This document shows, piece by piece, positions 1 to 8,307 of a stretch of DNA of 64,000 nt. Numbering within the stretch: position 1 is the stretch's first letter; the number at the start of each line of letters is the position of its first letter. The notes below the pieces were generated by a model. That model was not told where the DNA came from. It saw only the letters and a list, made by a program, of their open reading frames with translations, and made no database searches. Source of the DNA: an uncultured Ectothiorhodospiraceae bacterium (GTDB taxonomy: Bacteria > Pseudomonadota > Gammaproteobacteria > CAMYNG01). Where the stretch lies: positions 62,001 through 126,000 of the forward strand of contig CAMYNG010000007.1 of assembly GCA_947259765.1 (NCBI GenBank). The letters are read 5' to 3'. A program made the translations under genes and the position numbers.

Positions 1-132
1 CACGCAGGACGCCAGCCGGGGATTTTTAAAGACCATCGGCGGTTTGTCCGATATGCCTATGTAGCATGCGGCCCTCATTGCTGTTGCTGTCCAGTATAAC
101 AATCGTCAACGACGTCAAGGAAACCGGTTACC

Positions 133-1170
133 ATGGATATCACTGAGCTGCTGGCTTTTAGTGTAAAGAACAACGCGTCTGATCTGCATTTGTCTGCGGG
201 CCTGCCTCCCATGATTCGAGTGGACGGGGATATACGCCGGGTCAACGTGCCGCCTCTCGATCATAAAACCGTGCACTCCCTGGTGTACGACATCATGAAC
301 GACAAACAGCGTAAGGATTTCGAAGAGTTTTTCGAAACCGATTTTTCCTTCGAAATCCAGGGCGTCGCGCGCTTTCGCGTTAACGCGTTCAATCAGAATC
401 GCGGTGCGGGCGCGGTATTCAGGACGATCCCGTCGAATATCCTGTCACTGGAGGAGCTGGGTTGTCCGCCTGTCTTCAAGGAAATCTCTGATGTACCGCG
501 AGGCATCGTGCTGGTTACCGGGCCGACGGGTTCGGGTAAGTCAACAACCCTGGCGGCCATGATCGATTACAAAAATAATACCGAGTACGGGCATATTCTC
601 ACCATCGAGGATCCGATCGAATTTGTTCACGAAAGCAAGAAATCTCTAATCAATCAACGCGAGGTGCATCGTGATACGCTGGGTTTCAACGAAGCGCTGC
701 GTTCCGCGTTGCGTGAGGACCCGGACATTATTCTCGTTGGTGAGTTGCGGGATCTGGAAACAATACGCCTGGCGCTGACCGCGGCGGAAACCGGTCACCT
801 GGTGTTCGGTACCTTGCATACCAGTTCAGCGGCCAAGACCATTGACCGTATCATTGACGTTTTCCCAGCCGCGGAAAAAGACATGGTGCGCTCCATGTTG
901 TCAGAGTCACTACGGGCCGTAATTTCGCAAACGCTTTTAAAGAAAATTGGCGGCGGCCGTGTTGCGGCTCATGAGATCATGGTCGGTACACCCGCCATTC
1001 GTAACCTGATCCGTGAAGACAAGGTGGCGCAGATGTACTCCTCGATTCAGACCGGACAGGGACAGGGCATGCAAACCCTCGATCAATGCCTGCAGGACAT
1101 GGTTGGGCGCGGTATTATCAGCAAGCAGGATGCGCGCCTGCGCGCCGTCGCCAAGGATAATTTTCAGTAG
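133..1170 (+). CDS. pilT: Type IV pilus retraction ATPase PilT
   Basis: Cytoplasmic hexameric ATPase that powers pilus retraction in twitching motility. The 345-residue length is that of the PilT family. The N-terminal PAS-like region (about 1-100) is followed by the RecA-like core. The Walker A loop GPTGSGKS covers residues 130-137 with Lys136, then come an Asp box (TIEDPIEF), Walker B (DPDIILVGE) and a His box (TLHTSSA). The AIRNLIRE motif that marks true retraction ATPases is at residues 288-295. The ATG follows an AAGGAAACC stretch. It is transcribed with pilU 15 nt downstream. Identification is secure. Confidence 0.98.
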   Translation: MDITELLAFSVKNNASDLHLSAGLPPMIRVDGDIRRVNVPPLDHKTVHSLVYDIMNDKQRKDFEEFFETDFSFEIQGVARFRVNAFNQNRGAGAVFRTIPSNILSLEELGCPPVFKEISDVPRGIVLVTGPTGSGKSTTLAAMIDYKNNTEYGHILTIEDPIEFVHESKKSLINQREVHRDTLGFNEALRSALREDPDIILVGELRDLETIRLALTAAETGHLVFGTLHTSSAAKTIDRIIDVFPAAEKDMVRSMLSESLRAVISQTLLKKIGGGRVAAHEIMVGTPAIRNLIREDKVAQMYSSIQTGQGQGMQTLDQCLQDMVGRGIISKQDARLRAVAKDNFQ

Positions 1171-1185
1171 TTCCGGAGTACGAGA

Positions 1186-2310
1186 ATGGATTTTGAACAG
1201 CTGCTTAAATTGATGGTGCACAAAGATGCATCGGATTTGTTTATCACCGCCGGGGTGGCACCGAGCATCAAGGTGCATGGCAAGATTACACCCGTTACAC
1301 AAGCTACGTTAACTCCGGCGCAGGCACGCGAAATTTGCTACTCGGTGATGAATCCCGAGCAGCGTGAACAGTTCGATCGCACGCACGAATGTAATTTCGC
1401 CATCAGTCAGTCCGGTGTGGGCCGTTTCCGTGTCAGCGCGTTTCATCAGCGCAATCACGCCGGCATGGTGTTGCGTAAAATCGAAACGCATATTCCGACT
1501 GTAGAGGATCTCAAGCTTCCGCCCATCATCAAAGATTTCGCCATGACCAAGCGCGGCCTGGTGATTTTCGTGGGCGCAACCGGCACGGGTAAATCAACGT
1601 CACTGGCGTCCATGATCGGTTTTCGTAACCATAACAGTACAGGCCACATCATTAGTATCGAAGACCCCATCGAATATATTCATCAGCATGGGGGCTGCAT
1701 TGTCACCCAGCGTGAGGTGGGTATCGATACTGACTCGTTCGAGACGGCACTCAAGAATACCTTGCGGCAGGCGCCGGACGTTATTCTTATTGGTGAGATC
1801 CGTACCCGTGAGACCATGGATCACGCCGTCGCGTTCGCTGAAACGGGCCACTTGTGTCTGGCGACATTGCACGCCAACAATGCCAACCAGGCCATCGATC
1901 GCATCATCAACTTTTTTCCTGAAGATCGGCGCGATCAACTGCTCATGGATCTGTCGTTGAACCTGAAAGCCATGGTGGCACAACAGCTTATTCCCACGCC
2001 GGACGGCAAGGGACGTCGCGCGGCCGTTGAGATCATGATCAACACGCCTTTGGCGGCTGACATTATCCGCAAGGGTGAGGTCCATACTTTGAAGGAACTC
2101 ATGGCCAAGTCACGTCAATTGGGCATGCAGACCTTTGATCAGGCTTTGTTTGATCTCTATCGGGACGGCCAGATTACTTACGAAGACGCGATTACCCATG
2201 CCGATTCCGCGAACGAGTTGCGTCTCATGATCAAGCTGGGCGACTCGAAGGGTGATGCCAGTTCCATGTCCGCCGCTCTCGATGGTGTGACCATTCAGGA
2301 AACGGAATAA
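1186..2310 (+). CDS. pilU: PilT-dependent retraction accessory ATPase PilU
   Basis: Paralog of PilT that assists retraction under load and works together with PilT at the pilus base. The 374 residues have the same fold and register as PilT: Walker A GATGTGKS at 130-137 (K136), Asp box SIEDPIEY, Walker B APDVILIGE and His box TLHANNA. The C-terminus is about 30 residues longer than PilT, as is usual for PilU. The start is preceded by CCGGAGTACGAGA, a reasonable ribosome site. It is the second gene of a pilTU operon. Repeat-like sequence follows the stop codon. Confidence 0.97.
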   Translation: MDFEQLLKLMVHKDASDLFITAGVAPSIKVHGKITPVTQATLTPAQAREICYSVMNPEQREQFDRTHECNFAISQSGVGRFRVSAFHQRNHAGMVLRKIETHIPTVEDLKLPPIIKDFAMTKRGLVIFVGATGTGKSTSLASMIGFRNHNSTGHIISIEDPIEYIHQHGGCIVTQREVGIDTDSFETALKNTLRQAPDVILIGEIRTRETMDHAVAFAETGHLCLATLHANNANQAIDRIINFFPEDRRDQLLMDLSLNLKAMVAQQLIPTPDGKGRRAAVEIMINTPLAADIIRKGEVHTLKELMAKSRQLGMQTFDQALFDLYRDGQITYEDAITHADSANELRLMIKLGDSKGDASSMSAALDGVTIQETE

Positions 2311-2314
2311 GAGC

Positions 2315-2408
2315 AAGTTACGAGGGCCGAGTAACGGGTGGCGAGGCCAAGAGCGAGTTCCGTTATCCGCAGAACGAATTGCAAACTAACCTTGTTACTC
2401 GTAACTCT
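2315..2408. repeat. GAGTAAC-type intergenic repeat, copy 1
   Basis: Just after pilU lies AGTTACGAGGGCCGAGTAAC (2316-2335), and facing it is TTGTTACTCGTAACTC (2392-2407). The two arms carry the same GAGTAAC/GTTACGAG words in opposite orientation. The same words recur at 33.4-33.55 kb and 34.79-34.9 kb. Function is unknown; it may be a dispersed palindromic element. Confidence 0.6.
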
Positions 2409-2425
2409 TCGCTAGTCCCTCAACA

Positions 2426-2468
2426 CTGTGGATGTGTTTGGCACTTTAAGCGCCAAACACATCCACAG
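2426..2468. terminator. 17-bp perfect hairpin spanning the pyrK stop codon
   Basis: Left arm 2426-2442 (CTGTGGATGTGTTTGGC) and right arm 2452-2468 are perfect reverse complements around a 9-nt loop. The right arm is the last coding part of pyrK and the loop contains its TAA stop. No clear U-tract follows on either strand. It may be an mRNA 3'-end stabiliser or weak terminator for the convergent pilU and pyrK transcripts. Confidence 0.55.
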
Positions 2469-3318
2469 CGTTGAAAACCGGACCATCGACGCATACACGT
2501 TTCATCGCCGGGCCGGTTTCGGTTTTGACTTCCACGACACAACCCGCGCAGCCGCCCACGGCACAGGCCATAAATTCTTCAAGCGAAACCTGGCACGGCA
2601 GGTCGTAGTCGCGCGCGAGTGCCGCGACCGCCTCCAACATGGGGTGCGGACCACAGGAAAAAATTTCGACCTGATCAAGTGATTGTCGATCCAATTCATT
2701 TAGCCAGCGGCGCGCTAGGTCCGTGACGTAACCTTCATGGGAGCCGGCATAGCCCTGCAAACTCGTCAGTCGGCTGGCGATACCCCAATCCTCAAGCAGG
2801 GGCATTGCGGCAATGACACCGTCAGGCATGCCCGGTACCATAATAGTGGAGGGTCGCGCGGTGAACGGAAACGGCACTTCCGAACCCATGATCACAAACG
2901 GTTGGTGATCGGTCCCACGCAGGCTTTCGGCAAGGAAAATCATCGGCGGTATTCCCACTCCGCCGCCGATAAGCAACGGACGTGCTCGTCCGGGTGAGAC
3001 TTCAAACGCTTGTCCAATGGGGCCCATGACGCTCAAGTGTTCACCAGCCATGCGCCGGGCGAGTAGACCCGTGCCATATCCGACCGCCTTGTAAAGCAAA
3101 TCCACCCAGCCTTTTTTTGGATCAACGCGCATGATGGACAGTGGTCGACGCATGGGCAGTTGCGGATCGCAGCTGAGATGCACGAAGCTACCAGGCTGTG
3201 CATGCCGGGCCACGTCCTCCGCCTGCAGGCGAAGGATGTGCTGTTCACCGTCTAGATGCTGGTGGTCAATTACCTCGGCATCAGTAACGAAAATGGTATC
3301 GCGATGGGTGTGGGTCAT
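2446..3318 (-). CDS. pyrK: PyrK-like dihydroorotate dehydrogenase electron transfer subunit
   Basis: Flavin/iron-sulfur reductase subunit that would pass electrons from dihydroorotate dehydrogenase to NAD in pyrimidine synthesis. The 290 residues show the ferredoxin-reductase fold. The FAD motif RRPLSI lies near residue 57, the nucleotide-binding GGGVGIPP in the middle, and a C-terminal 2Fe-2S site follows with the pattern C-x4-C-x2-C (ACAVGGCAGC) and a fourth Cys in KRVCVDGP. It starts directly after pyrC' with no gap, as the last gene of the pyrR-pyrB-pyrC' block. No pyrD is in the window. Many gammaproteobacteria use membrane PyrD and lack PyrK, so a class 1B PyrD elsewhere, or another electron partner, is implied. 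Confidence 0.85.
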   Translation of the reverse strand: MTHTHRDTIFVTDAEVIDHQHLDGEQHILRLQAEDVARHAQPGSFVHLSCDPQLPMRRPLSIMRVDPKKGWVDLLYKAVGYGTGLLARRMAGEHLSVMGPIGQAFEVSPGRARPLLIGGGVGIPPMIFLAESLRGTDHQPFVIMGSEVPFPFTARPSTIMVPGMPDGVIAAMPLLEDWGIASRLTSLQGYAGSHEGYVTDLARRWLNELDRQSLDQVEIFSCGPHPMLEAVAALARDYDLPCQVSLEEFMACAVGGCAGCVVEVKTETGPAMKRVCVDGPVFNAVDVFGA

Positions 3319-4596
3319 TTAATTTTCAAATACCACTCTGCCGTCCAGAAGTGTGTGCGTTACCTTACCGGCAAGTTCCCAGCCGGCAAACGGCGTATTC
3401 TTGCCCTGGCTGATCAGTTCGTGAGGTTCGACGGTCCAGCGTGCCTCGGGATCAAAGATACAAATGTCGGCGGCGGCGCCCACGCTCAAGCTTCCCGCGT
3501 TAATTTGGAGAATGCGTGCGGGTTCGATGGTGAGTTTGGCGATGAGATCGGGCAGCGCCAGCAATTCTTGCTGCACCAGTCGATAGGAAAGCGCCAGGTG
3601 GGTTTCCAATGCGGAAATCCCCGGTTCAGTATCGCAGAACGGCGCCAGCTTGGCGTCGGGATCATGAGGTTGGTGATCGGAACAGATGGCGTCGAGCGTA
3701 CCGCGGACCAGAGCCTCACGTAACGCAATACGGTCGCGCTCGGTACGCAGCGGTGGACGCACGTGGCAATCACCGTTGAAGTTGGCGACGTCCATCTCGG
3801 TCAGGTGCAGTTGGTAGCTACCGACATCCGCAGTAATAGGCAAACCGTCGAATTGCGCCCGTGCCACCATTTGTACCGCACGCGCGGTAGACAGTTGACA
3901 GAAGTGGACCGGTGCATCGGTTTGTTCAATCAGCATCAAGGTTTCGGCGACGGCCACCGTCTCTGCGGCGGAAGGCACACCGGGCAAGCCGAGCCGGGTG
4001 CTGACCGTACCTTCATGTGCACAACCTTCATGCGCCAGATGCGGGTCTTCCGGATGCATCAACACGGTCAGATCGTGACTTGCGGCGTACTCCAGAGCAC
4101 GTCGTAGCACCAGCGTGTCGTGTATCGGTGACAAGGCGTTGCTCACGCCTACGCAGCCGGCGCGCTTGAGCTCCGCCATTTCGCTAAGCTGCTTGCCGTT
4201 GAGTCCGACAGTCAGCGCACCCAGCGGCACGACTTTGGCGGTGCCGGCCAGCTCGGCGCGTTGATGAATGAGTTCCACCACCGCCGGTGTATCGATGACC
4301 GGATCAGTATCGGGGGGTATGCTCAGTGTGGTAATCCCGCCGGCCGCAGCAGCCTGACACTCTGACGCGATAGTGGCTTTGTTTTCCTGGCCGGGTTCAC
4401 GAAGACGGGCACGCAGATCCACGAGTCCCGGCATCACAATTTTTCCGCCGGCATCGATCTCCCGCTCGGGCGAAAAATCGTCGGGGCAGTTGTCGACGGC
4501 TACTATGTGACCGTCGGCGATGCATAAATCACTTTGCCGGTCGATGCCGTTGGCTGGATCAATCACGCGGCCGTTGCTTATGCGAATACGCATCAA
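3319..4596 (-). CDS. pyrC': Non-catalytic dihydroorotase-like subunit PyrC'
   Basis: Amidohydrolase-fold protein of 425 residues from the dihydroorotase family. The metal-binding HxH of active enzymes is replaced here: residues 59-69 read [11 protein letters not shown], with Arg62 and Arg64 where both His should be. The later SDHQPHD segment is kept. In Pseudomonas the corresponding PyrC' (PyrX) is inactive and is needed for assembly of the aspartate carbamoyltransferase dodecamer. The same role is inferred here from the missing ligands and from the 4-nt ATGA overlap with pyrB. An active PyrC should be encoded elsewhere. Confidence 0.92.
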   Translation of the reverse strand: MMRIRISNGRVIDPANGIDRQSDLCIADGHIVAVDNCPDDFSPEREIDAGGKIVMPGLVDLRARLREPGQENKATIASECQAAAAGGITTLSIPPDTDPVIDTPAVVELIHQRAELAGTAKVVPLGALTVGLNGKQLSEMAELKRAGCVGVSNALSPIHDTLVLRRALEYAASHDLTVLMHPEDPHLAHEGCAHEGTVSTRLGLPGVPSAAETVAVAETLMLIEQTDAPVHFCQLSTARAVQMVARAQFDGLPITADVGSYQLHLTEMDVANFNGDCHVRPPLRTERDRIALREALVRGTLDAICSDHQPHDPDAKLAPFCDTEPGISALETHLALSYRLVQQELLALPDLIAKLTIEPARILQINAGSLSVGAAADICIFDPEARWTVEPHELISQGKNTPFAGWELAGKVTHTLLDGRVVFEN

Positions 4597-5588
4597 TCGA
4601 GCTCCTCGAACTGCGTGTCACTGTCCTTGCCCTGATGCCGCCCCAGCGTCATGGCCATAATCGCCATACGCACGGCAATGCCGTTGGTCACCTGCTCAAG
4701 GATCACGGATTGTGGGCCGTCCGCGACTGTCGATTCGATTTCCACCCCCCGGTTGATGGGGCCTGGATGCATCACGATGGCATCGGGTTTGGCAAACGCC
4801 AGGGTGCGTTCCGTCAGGCCGTAACACTCGAAAAATTCCTGCGCACTGGGCAGTAGCGCGCCCTGCATGCGCTCGCGCTGCAGTCGCAACATGATGACGA
4901 CGTCTGCGTTGCGCAAGCCGCGCTGCATGTCGTTATAAACGTGTACACCGAGCTGCTCAGCTTCAACGGGGATGAGCGTTTGCGGCCCGACGACCCGGAC
5001 TTCCGGAACGCCCAGGGTGGTTAACGCATGGATCTGCGAGCGTGCCACACGCGAGTGCATGATGTCGCCGACTATGGCGACGGTCAGGTTTTGAAACTCT
5101 TGCTTATGCCGCCGGATGGTAAACACGTCAAGCATGGCTTGGGTCGGGTGGGCATGGCTGCCGTCACCACCGTTGATAACACTGATATGCGGCGCGACGT
5201 GCTGGGCGATAAAGTGTGCTGCGCCGCTGCGTGCATGGCGCACAACAAACATATCGCAATGCATGGCTTCGAAGTTGCGTAACATGTCCAGTAGGCTTTC
5301 GCCCTTTACGGCCGACGAGGTATCAATGTTGATGTTCAATACGTCCGCAGACAGCCGCTTGGCCGCGAGTTCAAAGGTGGTGCGCGTGCGGGTACTGGCT
5401 TCGAAAAACAAATTGGTGATGGTTTTACCACGCAATAGCGGCAGCTTTTTCACCGGCTGATGTCCGACCGTGGTGAAATTTTCGGCGTAGTCCAGGATAT
5501 CCGTCAGGATGGTTTTTTTCAGACCTTCAATGGTCAGGAAATGGCGTAAGCGTCCGTGTTCGTCAAGCTGGATATTATTGCCGGTCAT
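4593..5588 (-). CDS. pyrB: Aspartate carbamoyltransferase catalytic subunit
   Basis: Joins carbamoyl phosphate and aspartate in the first committed step of UMP synthesis. The 331 residues include the carbamoyl-phosphate signature [13 protein letters not shown] with STRTRT at 65-70, HPTQAMLD in the middle, and [12 protein letters not shown] near the C-terminus. It has a slightly long N-terminus, as in class A ATCases that bind PyrC'. It overlaps pyrR upstream and pyrC' downstream by 4 nt each, so translation of the three is probably coupled. No pyrI regulatory subunit is seen. Confidence 0.97.
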   Translation of the reverse strand: MTGNNIQLDEHGRLRHFLTIEGLKKTILTDILDYAENFTTVGHQPVKKLPLLRGKTITNLFFEASTRTRTTFELAAKRLSADVLNINIDTSSAVKGESLLDMLRNFEAMHCDMFVVRHARSGAAHFIAQHVAPHISVINGGDGSHAHPTQAMLDVFTIRRHKQEFQNLTVAIVGDIMHSRVARSQIHALTTLGVPEVRVVGPQTLIPVEAEQLGVHVYNDMQRGLRNADVVIMLRLQRERMQGALLPSAQEFFECYGLTERTLAFAKPDAIVMHPGPINRGVEIESTVADGPQSVILEQVTNGIAVRMAIMAMTLGRHQGKDSDTQFEELD

Positions 5589-6088
5589 GTCGATTGAATA
5601 ACCAGTTGCAACGGATCGGGGCCGATTAGCTTGACGTGTTCTGATTGCGTCAGATCCAGACGTGTGCCGACGACATCGGCATCAATCGGCAGCTCTCTGC
5701 CTGGGCGAACAACCAGTGTGGCGAGCATGACACTGGCAGGTCGGCCATAGTCGAAGATCTCGTTCAGTGCCGCGCGGATAGTACGGCCCGTGTGCAGGAC
5801 GTCATCAACCAGGACGATATGTTGATCGTCGACATCAAACGGCAGGTTGGAAGGTTGAACCTGAGGATGCAGGCCGATGCGGGTGAAGTCATCACGGTAG
5901 AACGTGATGCTGAGCGTTCCCAGGGGCTGTGCCAGATCCAGTCGCTGGTGAAGTTGTTCGGCAACCCAGACGCCGCCGGTGTGAATGCCAATTAGGGCCG
6001 GTTCTTCAATACCGGCATGCTGCAGTTTTCCCCGCAGTTGGCTGGACATGGAATCCAGCAGAACCTGTAAATCGATATTGTCTGGCAT
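5585..6088 (-). CDS. pyrR: PyrR regulator / uracil phosphoribosyltransferase
   Basis: Phosphoribosyltransferase-fold protein (167 residues) that regulates pyr expression in many bacteria and may salvage uracil. The PRPP-binding loop [15 protein letters not shown] is at about residues 91-105. PyrR of Firmicutes binds mRNA attenuators. In Pseudomonas-type operons it has a less clear regulatory role, and no attenuator is recognised in the short gap before this gene. It is the first gene of the pyrR-pyrB-pyrC'-pyrK block and follows ruvX by 46 nt, so it probably shares the upstream transcript. Confidence 0.93.
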   Translation of the reverse strand: MPDNIDLQVLLDSMSSQLRGKLQHAGIEEPALIGIHTGGVWVAEQLHQRLDLAQPLGTLSITFYRDDFTRIGLHPQVQPSNLPFDVDDQHIVLVDDVLHTGRTIRAALNEIFDYGRPASVMLATLVVRPGRELPIDADVVGTRLDLTQSEHVKLIGPDPLQLVIQST

Positions 6089-6134
6089 TAAAGCGGCATT
6101 TTCGCACGCACGTCATTGCGGGTCCAGCACGGCA

Positions 6135-6590
6135 TTACTCACCCGTTCCTGCGCGGATTGTCGAAGACTCACCGTCGAGCCAGGATTGCAGGATCACCTG
6201 TGCGGCGAGCGCGTCGACTTCCGCTTTGTTGTGTTGCCCCGGGCGCGTGCCGCGTTGCCGAAGTTGGCGTTCCGCCTCATCCGAACTCAGGCGTTCGTCT
6301 ACAAAATGTACCGCGAGCTTGAATCGTCCGGCGAGACGGTTGCCGAATCGGCGCGCCGCACGGGTGCGCTCGTGTTCACTACCGTCCAGGTGTACCGGCA
6401 GCCCGACTATCAATTCGTGAGGTTGCCATTCCTGAATCAGCACGCGGACGTGTTGCCAATCCGGTTGGCCATCTTGTGCGTTAAGGGTGGTAAGGGGGCG
6501 TGCGCGGCGGGTGACGGTTTGGCCGACGGCGACGCCAATGCGTCGTAAACCGAAATCAAAGCCCAGCAGGGTTGCCGCAGATGCACTCAC
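6135..6590 (-). CDS. ruvX: Putative pre-16S rRNA nuclease / Holliday junction resolvase YqgF
   Basis: RNase H-fold nuclease of the YqgF family, implicated in 16S rRNA 5'-end maturation. The 151 residues begin with the conserved FDFGLRRIGVAVGQ segment carrying the first catalytic Asp (residue 12). They continue with VGLPVHLDGSEHERT and the FVDERLSSDEA motif, and the late acidic NKAEVDALAA motif is present. Its ATG overlaps the algH stop by 4 nt, the usual algH-yqgF arrangement in gammaproteobacteria. Confidence 0.95.
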   Translation of the reverse strand: MSASAATLLGFDFGLRRIGVAVGQTVTRRARPLTTLNAQDGQPDWQHVRVLIQEWQPHELIVGLPVHLDGSEHERTRAARRFGNRLAGRFKLAVHFVDERLSSDEAERQLRQRGTRPGQHNKAEVDALAAQVILQSWLDGESSTIRAGTGE

Positions 6591-7150
6591 GCGTGGCCGA
6601 CATCGGGCGACAGCAAGTCTAAATCGATGCCGAGGTGTGCTGCGGACAGTGTCCAGCGCTGCTCAATCGGTTTGTCGAAAACGATCTCCGGATCCGCGGG
6701 TCCATTCAGCCAGGCATTGGCGGCCATTTCGCTTTCCAATTGGCCGCCTCCCCAGCTTGCACAACCCAGGGCAATAAGGAATTGTTCAGGGGCTTCGCCG
6801 CGCGCAATGGCTTCAAGGATATCGCGTGACATGGTAATGCCAATGTCGTCGGTAACCGGCAGTGTTCCCTCCCAGTCTCCCAGCGGTTTATGCAGGATAA
6901 ACCCCCGATCGGTCTGTACCGGGCCGCCCTGAAATACCGGAATACTATTTAGCGCGGGTTCGCTGGCATCGATACCAACCTGCTCGATAATATCGGCAAG
7001 ACTGATATCCAGGTGGCGATTGATGACCAACCCCATGGCGCCGCGATCATTGTGATCACACATGTAGGTTACCGTGTGCGAAAAATTCGGATCCACCATG
7101 TTCGGCATGGCAATCAGGAAATGATTGTTGAAGCTGGATTCGGACTGCAT
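6587..7150 (-). CDS. algH: YqgE/AlgH family protein
   Basis: UPF0301 family protein of unknown biochemical role, linked to alginate and virulence gene expression in Pseudomonas. The start at 7150 gives 187 residues beginning MQSESSFNNHFLIAMP, the normal family length and N-terminus. The upstream in-frame extension to 7252 would run into tonB and is unlikely. Conserved features are MGLVINRH, FQGGPVQTDRGFILH and a C-terminal ALGCASWGGGQLE. It sits between tonB (56 nt upstream) and ruvX (4-nt overlap). Confidence 0.93.
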   Translation of the reverse strand: MQSESSFNNHFLIAMPNMVDPNFSHTVTYMCDHNDRGAMGLVINRHLDISLADIIEQVGIDASEPALNSIPVFQGGPVQTDRGFILHKPLGDWEGTLPVTDDIGITMSRDILEAIARGEAPEQFLIALGCASWGGGQLESEMAANAWLNGPADPEIVFDKPIEQRWTLSAAHLGIDLDLLSPDVGHA

Positions 7151-7206
7151 ACCAATCAGTATCGGGTACAGTTGGGGCACATTCAAGGTGCCCCGGCATG
7201 CACGAT

Positions 7207-8130
7207 TCAATGCGCTGACGTGCGTAGCCCGCTGCCACTCTGAAAGCGCCAAACGCGCGGGATATGCAGGATATCGGTATCGCGCCGAATCTCGTCGGGC
7301 AAGGCCGGGTAGGGTGCGGCGAGCTTCACGATACGCACCGCGGCATCGTCCAAAACTTTGTGGCCTGAGGGGCGTAACACGCGAACCGAACGTAAGGTGC
7401 CGTCGGCATTGATGGAGACGTCCAGCAACAGGCTGCCGGACAGGTTGTTGCGCACCGCCTGCTCCGGGTAATTGACGTTGCCGATCTGTTCGACTTTCAC
7501 GCGCCAGGCTTCCATATAAGCGGCAAAGCGGTATTGGCGGGCATTTGCACCGTTAACGTGCGTGTGCCGCGGGGTTTGCTGGTAAGTCTGCTTGATGCGA
7601 TTAATTTCTGCTGTTAAACGCGCGATTTCACGACTGCGTTCGAATAGCTGTGCCGCCTTAAGTTCGGTAGCCTGCTCGGGCAAGGGATCCTGTTGCGATT
7701 CGCTGGCAATTTTTCTCGGCGCCTGTTGAGCGGTCATGAGCTCGGTTTGTTTGTGTGTGGCCTCGGTTGGGGGCGGCGCGAGAGCCGCCCGGCTGTCAGG
7801 TGCAAAGCCTTCTTCCATGGTCGGCTGCGGATTGGAGAACGGACTCGTGGCGCGAACCTTTTCCTGTATGTTGCCGCCGCCAAGCTGGTTTGCCTGGGCG
7901 AGATACTCCGCGTCTTCCGGAGCCTCCTTGGCATGCTGGTGTACCAGGGTGATCTCCATGTTGAGCACCGGGTCGGCAAATTTATCGGCGGCTTTGAAAC
8001 TGATGCCGAGTATAACCAGTGCGTGAATGGCCAGCGCGACAAACAGGGTCAAACCGAGACGGTCCTGGTCACGTACGTTGGGACCTCCGGCTGGAGCGCC
8101 CGAGCCTGGTTGAAGTGCTAATGAAGTCAC
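7207..8130 (-). CDS. tonB: TonB-like energy transducer
   Basis: Inner-membrane anchored periplasmic protein that couples proton-motive force to outer-membrane receptors. The 307 residues start at a GTG. One N-terminal transmembrane segment covers about residues 25-45 (LGLTLFVALAIHALVILGIS). A long charged and Ala-rich linker follows, then a C-terminal TonB domain in which the YPEQAVRNNLSGSLLLDVS and VRVLRPSGHKVLDDAA segments are typical. The linker is not strongly Pro-Lys rich, so it resembles the TonB3-type protein located between gshB and algH in Pseudomonas, which has been tied to twitching motility. No exbB or exbD is nearby. Confidence 0.88.
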   Translation of the reverse strand: MTSLALQPGSGAPAGGPNVRDQDRLGLTLFVALAIHALVILGISFKAADKFADPVLNMEITLVHQHAKEAPEDAEYLAQANQLGGGNIQEKVRATSPFSNPQPTMEEGFAPDSRAALAPPPTEATHKQTELMTAQQAPRKIASESQQDPLPEQATELKAAQLFERSREIARLTAEINRIKQTYQQTPRHTHVNGANARQYRFAAYMEAWRVKVEQIGNVNYPEQAVRNNLSGSLLLDVSINADGTLRSVRVLRPSGHKVLDDAAVRIVKLAAPYPALPDEIRRDTDILHIPRVWRFQSGSGLRTSAH

Positions 8131-8307
8131 AGCGCGCTTTTTAACATAAAAAGAAGGTTAATTCCGCCAACAAGCCGCATATCCTGGCGTCGACTTTATT
8201 AACCTGTTACGTCGGCGAGTACTCATACGTTCTTAACCCCTTTGCTCTCAGACTTCACAAGTCGTGGCTTGTTCCGTTTGATTAATTTGGGAGCATTTAG
8301 TGGAAGC

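Noticed and set aside
2-64. Short open stretch ending in TAG at 62-64, possible C-terminus of an upstream gene
   Set aside because: Only about 20 codons are visible and no family can be recognised; gene order in Pseudomonas predicts a divergent gene there instead.
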